Below, in pieces: positions 1-8,599 of a DNA stretch of 64,000 nucleotides. The DNA comes from an uncultured Bacteroidales bacterium (lineage in GTDB: Bacteria > Bacteroidota > Bacteroidia > Bacteroidales > Bacteroidaceae): the NCBI GenBank assembly GCA_902773055.1, contig CACYCZ010000094.1, forward strand, positions 1-64,000, read 5' to 3'. Each line of letters opens with the position of its first letter. Position 1 is the first letter of the stretch. The notes under the pieces are model-generated. The model ran no database searches and was not told where the DNA came from. It saw only the letters and a program-made list of their open reading frames with translations. Position numbers and translations under genes: made by a program.

Positions 1-1155
1 CGAATCAGCACCGACCCTGACACGGCTGATGCCCTCAGGCTCGGGCATCTCCCTGATGCCGCCCTTGAACACCGACTCGGTCCAGCCTGCTGACTCGTAG
101 ATACGCTTGCAGCCATAGGGCACCGTCAGCACACAGCGGGGGGATACGCCGAAAAACGCGGCTTCACTCACCGTGCAGGGGGAAGCTATGTAGCTCACGA
201 CGGAATCCAGAGACTGGCAGCCTACAAAGGCGCTGTCGGCGATATATTCCATACTGCCGCGCAGCACCACCTTGCGGAGACTGCTGCAGTTGCGGAACGC
301 ACCGACGTCAATGTGGGTCGCACTGCCCGGGATATCCATCTCACGCAGGCTGACACAGTCCTCAAACGAGTTCCGGCCGATATATATCAGCAGCTGAGGG
401 GGATTCACCTTCTGAAGGCTTCTGCAGCCGGCAAACACGCTGTCACGGATGCTCACACGGACTGACTGGTTCTGGAACGTCACCTCCGACAGGTCAGGGC
501 AGTCGGCAAAGGTTGCCTGATAGAGATTGCTTATGTTGGGAGGGAGCGTTATGTCGGTCAGGCCGCAGCCCTGAAAGGCATGTCGCCAGATAGTAGTCAC
601 CGTGGGAGGGATGTCTATTGACTGAAGGCTGCGGCAATAGCGGAACGCACGATGGCCTATTTCGCTTATCGTGCAGTCGCTGAGGTTAATGGTCTTCAAT
701 GCTGTACATCCCGAAAAGACAGCATCGCCCAGATAGCCGGTCAGTACACTGGGCAGGGTCACTGTGGCTAATCTGTAGCAGTCCAGGAAGACGCCATTCT
801 GCAGTCGCGTGACCTTTTGGGGAATAGTAAAAGATTTCAGTGCAACGCAATTTCTAAAGGCAAAGTTCCCAATCTGGGAAATTGTACTGGGCATCTCTAA
901 CCACGTCATACGCGTGCAGTTCAGAAAGGCTTCATTCTCAATATATGTAACCGACATGGAATGACCTTTTAACAACACCCTTGACTTGACAGTTTCTCCG
1001 TAAAAAGCAACTGGGAGTGAAACTCTAATAACGCCTCCAGTATATGTTGCATTAGGTGGCCATCCTGTCTGTCTGTAACCATACACTAACACATCACTCC
1101 ATGCACACGATATTGAACAAACAGCAAGAAGAAAGGCAAGAATCCGATGTTTCAT
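1..1155 (-). CDS. BspA-like leucine-rich repeat surface protein (partial, 3' end outside window)
   Basis: The reading frame is open from the ATG at 1155 down to base 1 (385 codons), so the C-terminus is missing. The N-terminus is a signal peptide (MKHRILAFLLAVCSISCAW, cut near residue 18-20). About eleven degenerate repeats of roughly 23 residues follow, from about residue 70, with the pattern I..xAFxxCxxLxxxxIPxxVTx, for example IGNFAFRNCVALKSFTIP. This is the Treponema pallidum-type LRR (LRR_5) of BspA proteins, which in other Bacteroidales are secreted or surface proteins that bind host or bacterial partners. The exact ligand cannot be told. No TAnnTTTG promoter was found upstream, but a T11G12 tract lies about 125-145 bases before the start. 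Confident on family, not on role. Confidence 0.88.
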   Translation of the reverse strand, partial: MKHRILAFLLAVCSISCAWSDVLVYGYRQTGWPPNATYTGGVIRVSLPVAFYGETVKSRVLLKGHSMSVTYIENEAFLNCTRMTWLEMPSTISQIGNFAFRNCVALKSFTIPQKVTRLQNGVFLDCYRLATVTLPSVLTGYLGDAVFSGCTALKTINLSDCTISEIGHRAFRYCRSLQSIDIPPTVTTIWRHAFQGCGLTDITLPPNISNLYQATFADCPDLSEVTFQNQSVRVSIRDSVFAGCRSLQKVNPPQLLIYIGRNSFEDCVSLREMDIPGSATHIDVGAFRNCSSLRKVVLRGSMEYIADSAFVGCQSLDSVVSYIASPCTVSEAAFFGVSPRCVLTVPYGCKRIYESAGWTESVFKGGIREMPEPEGISRVRVGADS

Positions 1156-1276
1156 ACTCAGAGCGTAAACACACACCATTTTCAATAGATTTCTCTTCAC
1201 CATAAGTTTACATGTTTAAGACATTTACCGCTCCAAAAATAAATATATTTTTTAAAACATACATTCTTTTTCCTGC

Positions 1277-1299
1277 TTTTTTTTTTTGGGGGGGGGGGG
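1277..1299. repeat. T11-G12 homopolymer tract
   Basis: Eleven T (1277-1287) run straight into twelve G (1288-1299). The tract lies about 122-144 bases upstream of the minus-strand LRR gene start and inside a non-coding gap. Runs of this length are prone to slipped-strand mispairing, so the tract could change promoter spacing. It could also be a sequencing or assembly length error. Confidence 0.85.
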
Positions 1300-1391
1300 A
1301 AAAATTTTTCCAAGGCATAACTGCTGAATTTAATACCCTGAGAGAAATATCTGCATAGGGACACAAACGATATTTTTTTGCCATACAGTTT

Positions 1392-1475
1392 ATGTTTCAC
1401 ATCGCTGAACGTATGTTCAACATCGCGAAACATACGTTCAGCATCGGTAAACGTACGTTCAGCGATGCGAAACAT
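1392..1475. repeat. 21-bp palindromic repeat array, locus 1 (4 units)
   Basis: Four contiguous 21-bp units (1392-1412, 1413-1433, 1434-1454, 1455-1475). Each starts with A(C/T)GTT and ends with AAC(A/G)T around a core like CATCG or CGATG, so each is an imperfect inverted repeat. Units 2 and 3 show paired end changes: ATGTT with AACAT, ACGTT with AACGT. The same 4x21 layout recurs at 8271, 17357 and 38458. No stop codon falls in some frames, which creates false ORFs across the array. Confidence 0.9.
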
Positions 1476-1690
1476 AAAATTTTCCAGGGAAGAAATATCA
1501 TTCTCAAGGTCAAAGCATATATCCCATTCGGGAGCAGGCTGGAAAGAATCAAGGCCGGCAACGATGCAAGCCATCAGAGGCCGGCCCCACGCCCCCCTTG
1601 TTTACCCCACTGCAGGCACAAAAAGAGTTGCTGCAGAAAAGGCAACTTTTTTTTCAGAAATTATCTCCGTACATATCGGGAAAAATCCAT

Positions 1691-1698
1691 TACCTTTG
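1691..1698 (+). promoter_or_regulatory. Bacteroidota -7 promoter element (TACCTTTG)
   Basis: Matches the TAnnTTTG consensus 23 bases before the ATG at 1722. It decides the start of that gene, since in-frame ATGs further upstream lie before any transcript from this promoter. Confidence 0.65.
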
Positions 1699-1721
1699 TA
1701 TACAGAATTTTCCCTGATAAA

Positions 1722-2363
1722 ATGACTTTCAGAATAAACCCGACATATATAATAGCTATATGGTGCCTGCTATGGGGCACCACAGCACCGATGACACTGG
1801 CTGCACAGGACAAGGGCATAACCGTTGTATCAGACACCACGGACAACGATTCGGCCGGAACCGGGATGTGGTCGGGCACCGCAACGGCAGACTCGGGCAG
1901 CATGACGGCTGAGGACTTCATGACGGATGCGCCCGACTGGTGGAAATTCTTTCTCGGAGACGGCAGCGTATGGGACATGGCGCGCAGCATCTTTGCCGGC
2001 GGCTCCATGCTGCTGCTACCTCTCATCATCCTGTTTGGAATCATCCTGCTGCCGGTATTGCTGATTATCCTGCTCATCGTATTCCTGATGCGCGACAGGC
2101 AACGCAACCGGCCGCAACCCTACTACAGCCGGCCCGACAATGCCTGCGGCACCCCCGCACCCCCGCAGCAGCAAGACCTGGAGAAAGAAAAGGACCGCCT
2201 CGTCATCAACATAGCCATAGCACTGGGAGTAACCATTTTCTGCATAGCCTACAGCTGGCGTTTCGGCACCCTGCTCGCCATAGTATACCTATGTGTACAA
2301 GGCGGCAGATACTACAACCTGAAACGGGCTGAAAAACGCAACAACGACAACAATATCTTATAG
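1722..2363 (+). CDS. Small membrane protein of unknown function (DUF6249-like)
   Basis: 213 residues from the ATG at 1722. The open frame continues upstream through the repeat array, but the promoter at 1691 and the signal peptide beginning [18 protein letters not shown] support this start. After cleavage near LAA the protein has a short acidic exported stretch, a very hydrophobic segment at about 88-115 ([20 protein letters not shown]), a charged and proline-rich linker ([15 protein letters not shown]...), and another hydrophobic region at about 163-195. It resembles the small Bacteroidales membrane proteins grouped as DUF6249, a call from memory of the layout. It ends 2 bases before thyA, so the two are co-transcribed. 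No function can be assigned. Confidence 0.7.
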   Translation: MTFRINPTYIIAIWCLLWGTTAPMTLAAQDKGITVVSDTTDNDSAGTGMWSGTATADSGSMTAEDFMTDAPDWWKFFLGDGSVWDMARSIFAGGSMLLLPLIILFGIILLPVLLIILLIVFLMRDRQRNRPQPYYSRPDNACGTPAPPQQQDLEKEKDRLVINIAIALGVTIFCIAYSWRFGTLLAIVYLCVQGGRYYNLKRAEKRNNDNNIL

Positions 2364-2365
2364 TC

Positions 2366-3160
2366 ATGAAACAATATCTCACCTTACTTGACCGCATCCT
2401 GACCGAAGGCGTCAAGAAAACCGACCGCACCGGGACAGGCACTCTGAGCGTATTCGGCAACCAGATGCGCTTCAACATGGCCGACGGTTTCCCCCTGCTG
2501 ACCACCAAGAAACTGCACCTCAAATCTATCATCTACGAACTGCTATGGTTCCTGCAAGGCAACACCAACGTGGGCTACCTGCAGGAACACGGCGTCAGGA
2601 TATGGAACGAATGGGCAGACGAAAACGGCGAACTGGGCCCCGTCTACGGCCACCAGTGGCGCTCATGGCCCGACTACAACGGAGGCACCATAGATCAGAT
2701 TGCCAATGCCGTGGACCTGATAAAGCACCACCCCGACAGCAGACGCATCATGGTCAGCGCATGGAACCCTGCCGAAATAGACCGCATGGCACTGCCGCCA
2801 TGCCACTGCCTGTTTCAGTTCTATGTGGCCGACAACAAATTGTCGCTGCAGCTCTACCAGCGCAGCGCCGACACCTTCCTGGGCGTGCCGTTCAACATTG
2901 CCTCCTACGCCCTGCTGCTGCAGATGATGGCACAGGTATGCGGACTGGAGTGCGGCGATTTTGTCCACACCACCGGCGACACCCATCTCTATCTGGACCA
3001 CCTGGAACAGGCCAGACTGCAACTGACGCGCGAGCCGCGCCCACTGCCCAGAATGATTATCAACCCCGACGTCAAGAGCATCTTTGACTTCCAGTACGAA
3101 GATTTCCAACTGGAAGGCTATGACCCACATCCCCATATCAAAGCCGTGGTCTCCGTATAA
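2366..3160 (+). CDS. thyA: Thymidylate synthase
   Basis: Makes dTMP from dUMP with 5,10-methylene-tetrahydrofolate as methyl donor and reductant, in the cytoplasm. 264 residues, the same length as the E. coli enzyme. Visible motifs are [16 protein letters not shown] near residue 20-35, the catalytic cysteine in [11 protein letters not shown] (Cys146) and [20 protein letters not shown], which binds dUMP. It starts 2 bases after the preceding membrane protein gene and is followed by folA after 39 bases. That makes a folate/dTMP operon in which FolA recycles the dihydrofolate ThyA produces. Confidence 0.98.
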   Translation: MKQYLTLLDRILTEGVKKTDRTGTGTLSVFGNQMRFNMADGFPLLTTKKLHLKSIIYELLWFLQGNTNVGYLQEHGVRIWNEWADENGELGPVYGHQWRSWPDYNGGTIDQIANAVDLIKHHPDSRRIMVSAWNPAEIDRMALPPCHCLFQFYVADNKLSLQLYQRSADTFLGVPFNIASYALLLQMMAQVCGLECGDFVHTTGDTHLYLDHLEQARLQLTREPRPLPRMIINPDVKSIFDFQYEDFQLEGYDPHPHIKAVVSV

Positions 3161-3199
3161 CGGCAAACCGCTGCCTTTTCCCCAGTCCGACACATACTC

Positions 3200-3709
3200 A
3201 TGGAAAAAAATCCTTCACCACGAAAACTGTCAATCATCGTCTGCATAGCGAAAAACAACGCCATAGGACTGAACAACGGCCTGCTCTATCACCTGAGAGC
3301 TGACCTGAAACACTTCAGGGAACTCACCACAGGGCACACCGTCATCATGGGACGCCGCACCTATGAATCGCTGCCCAAGGGCGCCCTGCCCGACAGGCGC
3401 AATATCGTCCTCACACGAAAGGCCACGGCATTCCCCTGCACTGAAGTGTTTGCCTCCCTGGAGGAAGCACTGGCCCACTGCGGCGACAAGGAAGAAGTGT
3501 TTGTCATAGGCGGCGCCAGCGTATATAGCGAGGCCCTGCCCCTGGCACGGAAACTGCACCTGACCATCGTTGACGACACTCCCAGTGAGGCCGACACCTT
3601 CTTTCCCCCCATAGACAGCAGCCAATGGCAGGAAACGGGAAGAGAACACCATGACGCCGACGAGCAGAACGACAAACCGTTTGACTTTGTCGACATGGTC
3701 AGAGTCTGA
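3200..3709 (+). CDS. folA: Dihydrofolate reductase
   Basis: Reduces dihydrofolate to tetrahydrofolate with NADPH, regenerating the cofactor used up by the adjacent ThyA. 169 residues, normal for the chromosomal type. Motifs: SIIVCIAKNNAIGLNNGLLYHL at the N-terminus (folate and NADPH site), LKHFRELTTGHTVIMGRRTYESLP, and VFVIGGASVYSEALP. The start ATG at 3200 gives about ten residues before the first beta strand, slightly longer than most; no other in-frame ATG lies before the strand. Part of the thyA-folA-methyltransferase operon. Confidence 0.97.
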   Translation: MEKNPSPRKLSIIVCIAKNNAIGLNNGLLYHLRADLKHFRELTTGHTVIMGRRTYESLPKGALPDRRNIVLTRKATAFPCTEVFASLEEALAHCGDKEEVFVIGGASVYSEALPLARKLHLTIVDDTPSEADTFFPPIDSSQWQETGREHHDADEQNDKPFDFVDMVRV

Positions 3710-3739
3710 ACAACGGCACGGAAACAGCATCCGCCTTGC

Positions 3740-4933
3740 ATGACCGATAACGAATACATCCTGCAACACCGCCACGACGACGTACACCAGCTGGCCCTCC
3801 GACCCTCACCCGCAGACATAGACATCAAATGGTGCCTGCAACAGATAGAAGGCTGGCAGCTGGCATGTCGCAAACTCCCCCGATGGGCCGCCGTGGAAGG
3901 ATTGTGGTACCCGCCCCACCTTGCCATGGAGCAATGTTCGGGCGAGGAAAGCGCCGCCTACAAACGCCGGCTTGCCGAACGACTCCTGCACTCAAAAGAA
4001 CACAGGCACAGCATGATTGACCTGACAGGAGGCTACGGCGTGGACTTCAGCTATCTGGGCCAGGCCTTTGACGAACCCGTCTATGTGGAGCGCCAGGAAA
4101 ACCTGTGCAACATAGCCCGGCACAACTTCCCCCTGCTGAAACTGAAGCATGCCCGCATCGTCTGCGAAGAGACACAGGTGCACTCCCCGTTCCTGCAAAA
4201 CGGCTATGACCTCATCTACGTCGACCCGGCACGGCGCGACAATGACGGACACAAGACCATAGCCGTCGAAGACTGCACCCCCGACCTCAGCAAACTGCAG
4301 GAACAACTGCTTGCAAAAAGCCACTGCGTCATGGTAAAGCTGTCGCCCATGCTGGACATCACACAGGCTCTGCGCACCCTGCACCACGTCGGTGAGGTCC
4401 ACGTCATCAGCGTGCACGGTGAATGCAAGGAACTGCTGCTCGTCATGTCGGGAGAGACAACAGGGGAGCCCGTTTTCCATTGTGTCAATCTCGGAACTGC
4501 CGACCCGCCCTTCAGCTGCCGACGGAGCAGCATCCCGGCACCAGCCTGTGCAGGAGACCCGGCAACATACCTGTACGAGCCCAATGCCTCAATACTCAAG
4601 GCCAACGTGCAAGACATCCTTGCCGGCGGCATGGCCATAAGCAAGCTCCATCCCATGAGCAACCTCTTCACCAGCGACACGCTTCACACCGACTTTCCGG
4701 GCCGCATCTTCAGAATTGAAGCGTGGAGCCACCCCAACAAGCGGGAAAGCCGAAAACTGCTGACAGGAATACAGCAGGCCAATATCACCATCAGGAATTT
4801 CCCCGGCAGCGTAGCCCAATTGCGCAGACAACTCAACCTCAGGGAAGGCGGCAACATCTACCTTTTTGCCACAACTATTGCCGACGGCAGCCATGCCCTG
4901 ATACGCTGCCGTAAAATAGCACGGGAAAACTAA
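3740..4933 (+). CDS. SAM-dependent methyltransferase with THUMP-like domain
   Basis: 397 residues. The SAM-binding motif I is DLTGGYGVDFSYLG at about 94-107, followed by a second acidic strand (EPVYVERQENLC), and a VDPARRD motif at about 157-163 fills the catalytic motif-IV position. The C-terminal part (HPNKRESRKLLTGIQQANITIRNFPGSVAQLRRQLNLREGG) matches the THUMP-like domain seen in Bacteroidales class I methyltransferases of this length. RNA is the likely substrate, by inference from the THUMP-like module; the modified base is unknown. Last gene of the thyA operon, 30 bases after folA. Confidence 0.8.
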   Translation: MTDNEYILQHRHDDVHQLALRPSPADIDIKWCLQQIEGWQLACRKLPRWAAVEGLWYPPHLAMEQCSGEESAAYKRRLAERLLHSKEHRHSMIDLTGGYGVDFSYLGQAFDEPVYVERQENLCNIARHNFPLLKLKHARIVCEETQVHSPFLQNGYDLIYVDPARRDNDGHKTIAVEDCTPDLSKLQEQLLAKSHCVMVKLSPMLDITQALRTLHHVGEVHVISVHGECKELLLVMSGETTGEPVFHCVNLGTADPPFSCRRSSIPAPACAGDPATYLYEPNASILKANVQDILAGGMAISKLHPMSNLFTSDTLHTDFPGRIFRIEAWSHPNKRESRKLLTGIQQANITIRNFPGSVAQLRRQLNLREGGNIYLFATTIADGSHALIRCRKIAREN

Positions 4934-5024
4934 GAAACGCACACCTCGTCCCGTCGCCACCAGACTTATCACACCATCGTAAGACAACAAGAGAGAATGA
5001 CTGACATCATCCTCTCTCCCATGA

Positions 5025-5100
5025 CCTGAAATTCCCACGCAGAAAGTCCTGAATTCCCCGCCTGAAAGTCCCGAAATTCCTGCCTGAAAATCCCGAAACG
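5025..5100. repeat. Degenerate 22-bp tandem repeat
   Basis: CC(T/C)GAA recurs at 5025, 5048, 5070 and 5092 (spacing 23, 22, 22), each followed by ATTCCC-like sequence and then by CTGAAAGT-like sequence. About 3.3 copies. It differs in sequence from the other two short-period repeat families in the window. Confidence 0.75.
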
Positions 5101-5209
5101 GATATACCTTTCTGATGCCGAGGAAAACCCATAGCGTTACACTTCCTTACCGTTTAGGGAAAGCCGTATCCCCCTTTTTATCCCACGGCTACCCCGGAAC
5201 AACCGCAAG

Positions 5210-5248
5210 TAAAAACCGAATCGGGGAAGACTCCCGTCTTCCCCGATT
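5210..5248 (-). terminator. Rho-independent terminator of nrdD-nrdG
   Basis: A perfect 13-bp stem (5219-5231 with 5236-5248) and a 4-base loop. On the minus strand it is followed by CGGTTTTTACTT. It lies 10 bases after the nrdG stop codon. Confidence 0.88.
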
Positions 5249-5257
5249 CCCATTTTG

Positions 5258-5722
5258 TTATGTTTTCCAAAACCGAAATGTGATATCCTCTTTTTTTCCG
5301 TCAGGCAGTATTTTATATAGTTTCTGGTTAGTTGTTTTCTGTTTAAGTCCGCCTAACTTTTCAATATATGGTCCTATTTTTATATAATCAAAATTTTTCA
5401 GTTCGATATCACTGGCCAGCTCCGTATTACCGGAATACCATCCCGTCTTCAACCCGTAGGTTTCCTTCAGCCACGCTGCCATGCGGTTGACTTCTTTGGG
5501 ATCATTGTCACCGCCCATAATGGAGAGGCACGTAATGGCATCTCTGTAGTCCTTCAGTATGAGCCGGGCGTTCTCTTCGTTGAAAAGTTCACCGGTATCT
5601 TCCCAAAGGAACGGGCTGTGGCAGTGAGGACAGCGATGAGGGCAATGGGTTATGTTGACGGCCAGAGTCACCTCATCGGGTATCTCCTGAAATACGATAT
5701 CGTAGTTATAGAATTTAAGCAT
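5258..5722 (-). CDS. nrdG: Anaerobic ribonucleotide reductase activating enzyme
   Basis: A radical SAM enzyme that cleaves S-adenosylmethionine to place a glycyl radical on NrdD, so it works only without oxygen. 154 residues, normal for the family. The 4Fe-4S cluster ligands are Cys27, Cys31 and Cys34 in HCPHRCPHCHS, the CxxxCxxC pattern. SIMGGDNDP carries the GG SAM-binding motif. It overlaps the end of nrdD by 8 bases, consistent with translational coupling, and is followed at once by a strong terminator. Confidence 0.96.
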   Translation of the reverse strand: MLKFYNYDIVFQEIPDEVTLAVNITHCPHRCPHCHSPFLWEDTGELFNEENARLILKDYRDAITCLSIMGGDNDPKEVNRMAAWLKETYGLKTGWYSGNTELASDIELKNFDYIKIGPYIEKLGGLKQKTTNQKLYKILPDGKKEDITFRFWKT

Positions 5723-7844
5723 TTATCTTCAGTTCCTTTGCTGTCCTTTCTTCCTCTGCAACGACATGGTAATGACGCTTGGCTGCTTCCTTCTGGCGTG
5801 CACTTGAGAAGCTGCTGATACGTTTCAAGTATCCGATAATGCGGGTAACATAATCTACGTTCTTGCTGTGGCAGTGGGGGCACTCATGAAGGTAGCGCTT
5901 GTCGATATAGCCGCAGTCATTGCAAACTGTATTGGGTATATTGAACGTAAAGTAGTTGCATCCTTCCATGGCTGCTATATGGAGCAGCTGCCGATACTGG
6001 GTCTTGCTGAGGTGCTCTTCCAGATTGGCATGCAAGGCTGAACCTCCGGTAAGATGCTCCACATACTTTCTGCCGTGCAGGCGGAATTTATCTACCAGGT
6101 TGGTAGCATTGTCCTCTACGATATAGAAGTAACTGTTGTAGCAGTCACGCGGCACGACATAGCCATCCTCGCGATCCCATTTTGAATGCTTCACGCCCAC
6201 ATTCTCTGCAGGAATCATCTCGCAGTTGAACATGACATCTGCGCTTCTGTATTTCTTATTGTATTTCTCCACGATGCCCAGAACATCCTGCACAAACTTG
6301 AGGTAGTCGGGATTGTCATTGATAGGTATACCCAAGAATTCTGCTGCCTCAACCAAGCCGTTGACACCGATGGTCAGATATTGGCGCTTAATATTGATAT
6401 ATCCTGCATCAAAGAGGGGCAACATGCCTTTGCTCTGGAGGAACTTGAGGTTTTCGTTGTATGCCAGCTGCACCTTGTGGCAGTGCTCAACGACATCCTC
6501 CAGGAAGTCCATATATGACTCACCCTTGCGGACAGCCTCCTGGACACACCTGTTGAGATTTACCGTCAAGACGCTCTTTGAACCTGTGCTCACGCCACCG
6601 GCACCGAGAGTGTAGCTGAAGCCGTTGTCCTGAATCTCATTACGCAGGCGGCAGCAACTTGCCAGAGAGTCAGCATTGTCACTCATGTATGTAAAGAAGG
6701 AATGTCCCTCGGCATACATCTCGGCAGTCAAGTCGCCGTATTCCTTATCCTTGACATCACCATTTTCCGTAAGGAGAGCCATTGTCTCTACAGGGAATGT
6801 CAGGATGGTCTTCGTACGCTCTTTGTTGAACCACTTCATGAAGCGCTTCTGCAACCAGTTCAAGCCATTCCAATCGGGCTGGGAGCCATCAGGGAAGTAG
6901 AACTCGCCAAAGATGCTTTCAAAGTAGTAACGGTCATAATATGAGATATTCCAGAACACTGCCTGAAAGTTGCGTGCGCCCGTAGGCTGGTTGATGGAAT
7001 ATACAATCTGCTCAAAGCAGTCGGTTATCACCTTGTCTATCGTACGCTGCTTGGCCGACAGGTCTACGACTTCATCTGCACGGTTATAGTAGTCCTTGCC
7101 GTATTCTAATCCTATGAAGTAGTTGAGGTACATCAGGAATTCCGGCGTAGCACATGCGCCGCTCAGCATGCTGGAGACAATGAAGACCATGTTGATAAAG
7201 CCTCCGCAGAACGACTTGATATTGGTCGGACGGGTGGAATTGCCACCTATTGACAAAGTACCTCCAATCAACCACGGATACATCGTTATACTGGCACAAT
7301 AGTTGGCCAGGCTGGTCTCATCGTTCTTGTATATGAAATGGTTGTTAAGCAGGCGGATATACTTATCCGACATCTCCTTGCCGTACATATCCTTCAGGCG
7401 GTCGGTAATCAGGCGGCGGTTCAAGCGGATAAAATTGCCCTTGGGCAATTCGCCGATGAGTGTAGCAATATTCTTCTTGTCTACATTGGCATTGGCATCA
7501 AACTTGCTGCCTGTCGCTGCATTCTCTGCTGCACAATAGTCTATCAGGAACTTCAGACGATCGCTCGTATCACGATCTTCCGTGTGTTTCTGCCGATACA
7601 GCATAAATGATTTGGCTACTTCAAAATAGCGCTCTGCCATCAGCGAGAGCTCTACCTGATTCTGAATCTCTTCAACGGTCATGCCCGACTTCAAGTTAAG
7701 GCGGGCGAGAATGTCCGTCATTTCCTCTTCGGTAACGAAACTACCCACGGAGAGGAACGCCTTGCGGACGGCATTCTTGATTTTCTCTATTGAGAATAAC
7801 TCTTGCCGGCCATTTCTCTTGGTGATATATAACGATGTACTCAT
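5715..7844 (-). CDS. nrdD: Anaerobic (class III) ribonucleoside-triphosphate reductase
   Basis: Reduces ribonucleotides to deoxyribonucleotides under anaerobic conditions using a glycyl radical. 709 residues. An N-terminal ATP-cone regulatory domain (about 5-95, beginning YITKRNGRQELFSIEKIKNAV) is followed by the catalytic barrel. Near the C-terminus is a four-cysteine zinc site (CNDCGYIDKRYLHECPHC). The radical glycine is Gly671 in RIIGYLKR, 38 residues from the end. The promoter is at 7926-7933. Together with nrdG it points to an anaerobic lifestyle. Confidence 0.97.
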   Translation of the reverse strand: MSTSLYITKRNGRQELFSIEKIKNAVRKAFLSVGSFVTEEEMTDILARLNLKSGMTVEEIQNQVELSLMAERYFEVAKSFMLYRQKHTEDRDTSDRLKFLIDYCAAENAATGSKFDANANVDKKNIATLIGELPKGNFIRLNRRLITDRLKDMYGKEMSDKYIRLLNNHFIYKNDETSLANYCASITMYPWLIGGTLSIGGNSTRPTNIKSFCGGFINMVFIVSSMLSGACATPEFLMYLNYFIGLEYGKDYYNRADEVVDLSAKQRTIDKVITDCFEQIVYSINQPTGARNFQAVFWNISYYDRYYFESIFGEFYFPDGSQPDWNGLNWLQKRFMKWFNKERTKTILTFPVETMALLTENGDVKDKEYGDLTAEMYAEGHSFFTYMSDNADSLASCCRLRNEIQDNGFSYTLGAGGVSTGSKSVLTVNLNRCVQEAVRKGESYMDFLEDVVEHCHKVQLAYNENLKFLQSKGMLPLFDAGYINIKRQYLTIGVNGLVEAAEFLGIPINDNPDYLKFVQDVLGIVEKYNKKYRSADVMFNCEMIPAENVGVKHSKWDREDGYVVPRDCYNSYFYIVEDNATNLVDKFRLHGRKYVEHLTGGSALHANLEEHLSKTQYRQLLHIAAMEGCNYFTFNIPNTVCNDCGYIDKRYLHECPHCHSKNVDYVTRIIGYLKRISSFSSARQKEAAKRHYHVVAEEERTAKELKINA

Positions 7845-7925
7845 ACTTATGATATAGTTTATTATAATTCAATCGTTGTCTGAAATCGTAGCAGGCTGAA
7901 AAAACAACTACTACATTTTCATTTG

Positions 7926-7933
7926 CAAAGATA
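7926..7933 (-). promoter_or_regulatory. -7 promoter element of nrdDG (TATCTTTG)
   Basis: CAAAGATA on the plus strand reads TATCTTTG on the minus strand. A start a few bases downstream would leave a leader of about 75 bases before the nrdD ATG. Confidence 0.65.
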
Positions 7934-8270
7934 AAAATGTTTCCCAATTCGTATAACATTTTATACAATTTTTTTTAAAAAGTTTTCCAAAAAATTTTTT
8001 ATTACACTTATTATCAGTGTATTAAATTTTTCGCTTCAACAAAAAGTTTTCCATTTTGAAAATCATGACTGAATTTCAGTGCATTGCAAGAAAACCAGTT
8101 TTTCCCTGGCAAATCATCTTGAAATTTTCCCCAAAAAACATTCTTTTCCCAATCCGCTACAGACTGTATGACACGCCCTCTGGACCGGCATCTCCTATCG
8201 GTTCCCTGCCTGCCGGCAGAAAGAACACGCATCCCTGCCTCACAGATATCATTATACCCTGACATATTTC

Positions 8271-8354
8271 ATATTCACCGATGCTGAACGTATATTCACC
8301 GATGCGAAACATATGTTCCGCGACGGGAAACATACATTCACCATCGGGAAACAT
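8271..8354. repeat. 21-bp palindromic repeat array, locus 2 (4 units)
   Basis: Units at 8271-8291, 8292-8312, 8313-8333 and 8334-8354, all exactly 21 bp with A(T/C)(A/G)TTC at the left and GAAC(A/G)T or AAACAT at the right. Flanked on the left by ATACCCTGACATATTTC and on the right by TTTTATCGGG. It lies about 340 bases upstream of the nrdD promoter. Confidence 0.9.
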
Positions 8355-8529
8355 AAGTTTTATCGGGATTAAGGCAACAGCGAATCGCCATACAACATCA
8401 TAAAAATCAGCAGAGAGCGCAACTGCATAAATCCGGCCTGAATAAATGCACGAGTTTATACCATTATCCCCAAAGGGAGGGCAAGCTTACACTGGAGATA
8501 CGCTTATCTGAAGTCACGGGCATGGGTAA

Positions 8530-8571
8530 TCAAAAAGAGGTGGAAACCAAAAAAATTGGTTTCCACCTCTT
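8530..8571 (-). terminator. Terminator after the RND/lpxA operon
   Basis: A perfect 16-bp stem (8535-8550 with 8556-8571) with a 5-base loop. On the minus strand a TTTTTG run follows. It lies 29 bases beyond the lpxA stop. Confidence 0.9.
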
Positions 8572-8599
8572 GAACATGATTTTGGAATATCTGCGACCG

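Larger units (their letters stand above)
1156..1721. other. Intergenic region with G-tract, repeat array and promoter
   Basis: A 566-base gap between the divergent LRR gene and the membrane-protein gene at 1722. It holds the T11G12 tract, the first 21-bp repeat array and a promoter motif at 1691-1698. Open frames crossing 1197-1725 consist of the repeat translated (a series of 7-residue units such as TFSIGKR) and are not considered genes. Confidence 0.75.
4934..5257. other. Convergent intergenic region with 22-bp tandem repeat and terminator
   Basis: A 324-base gap between the methyltransferase gene and nrdG, which converge. It contains a degenerate 22-bp tandem repeat (5025-5100) and the nrdG terminator. 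I see no gene in it. Confidence 0.7.
7845..8599. other. Intergenic region upstream of nrdD
   Basis: A 755-base gap. It holds the nrdD promoter, a very AT-rich stretch (about 7960-8040), the second 21-bp array (8271-8354) and the lpxA-side terminator (8535-8571). Open frames at 8014-8265, 8056-8262 and 8157-8354 overlap each other on both strands and look like chance frames or translated repeat. Confidence 0.7.

Noticed and set aside
1392-1475. CRISPR array
   Set aside because: Repeat units abut without unique spacers and no cas genes are present. The same holds for the other 21- and 22-bp arrays.
1378-1725. Open frames across the 21-bp arrays (also 1197-1574, 8157-8354, 17224-17508, 38323-38565)
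   Set aside because: They are the repeat translated in seven-residue steps on both strands. The stop-free frames come from the unit lacking stops, and no start or family evidence supports a protein.
8014-8265. Small gene upstream of nrdD
   Set aside because: Frames on both strands overlap here, lie in AT-rich non-coding sequence and show no recognisable family.
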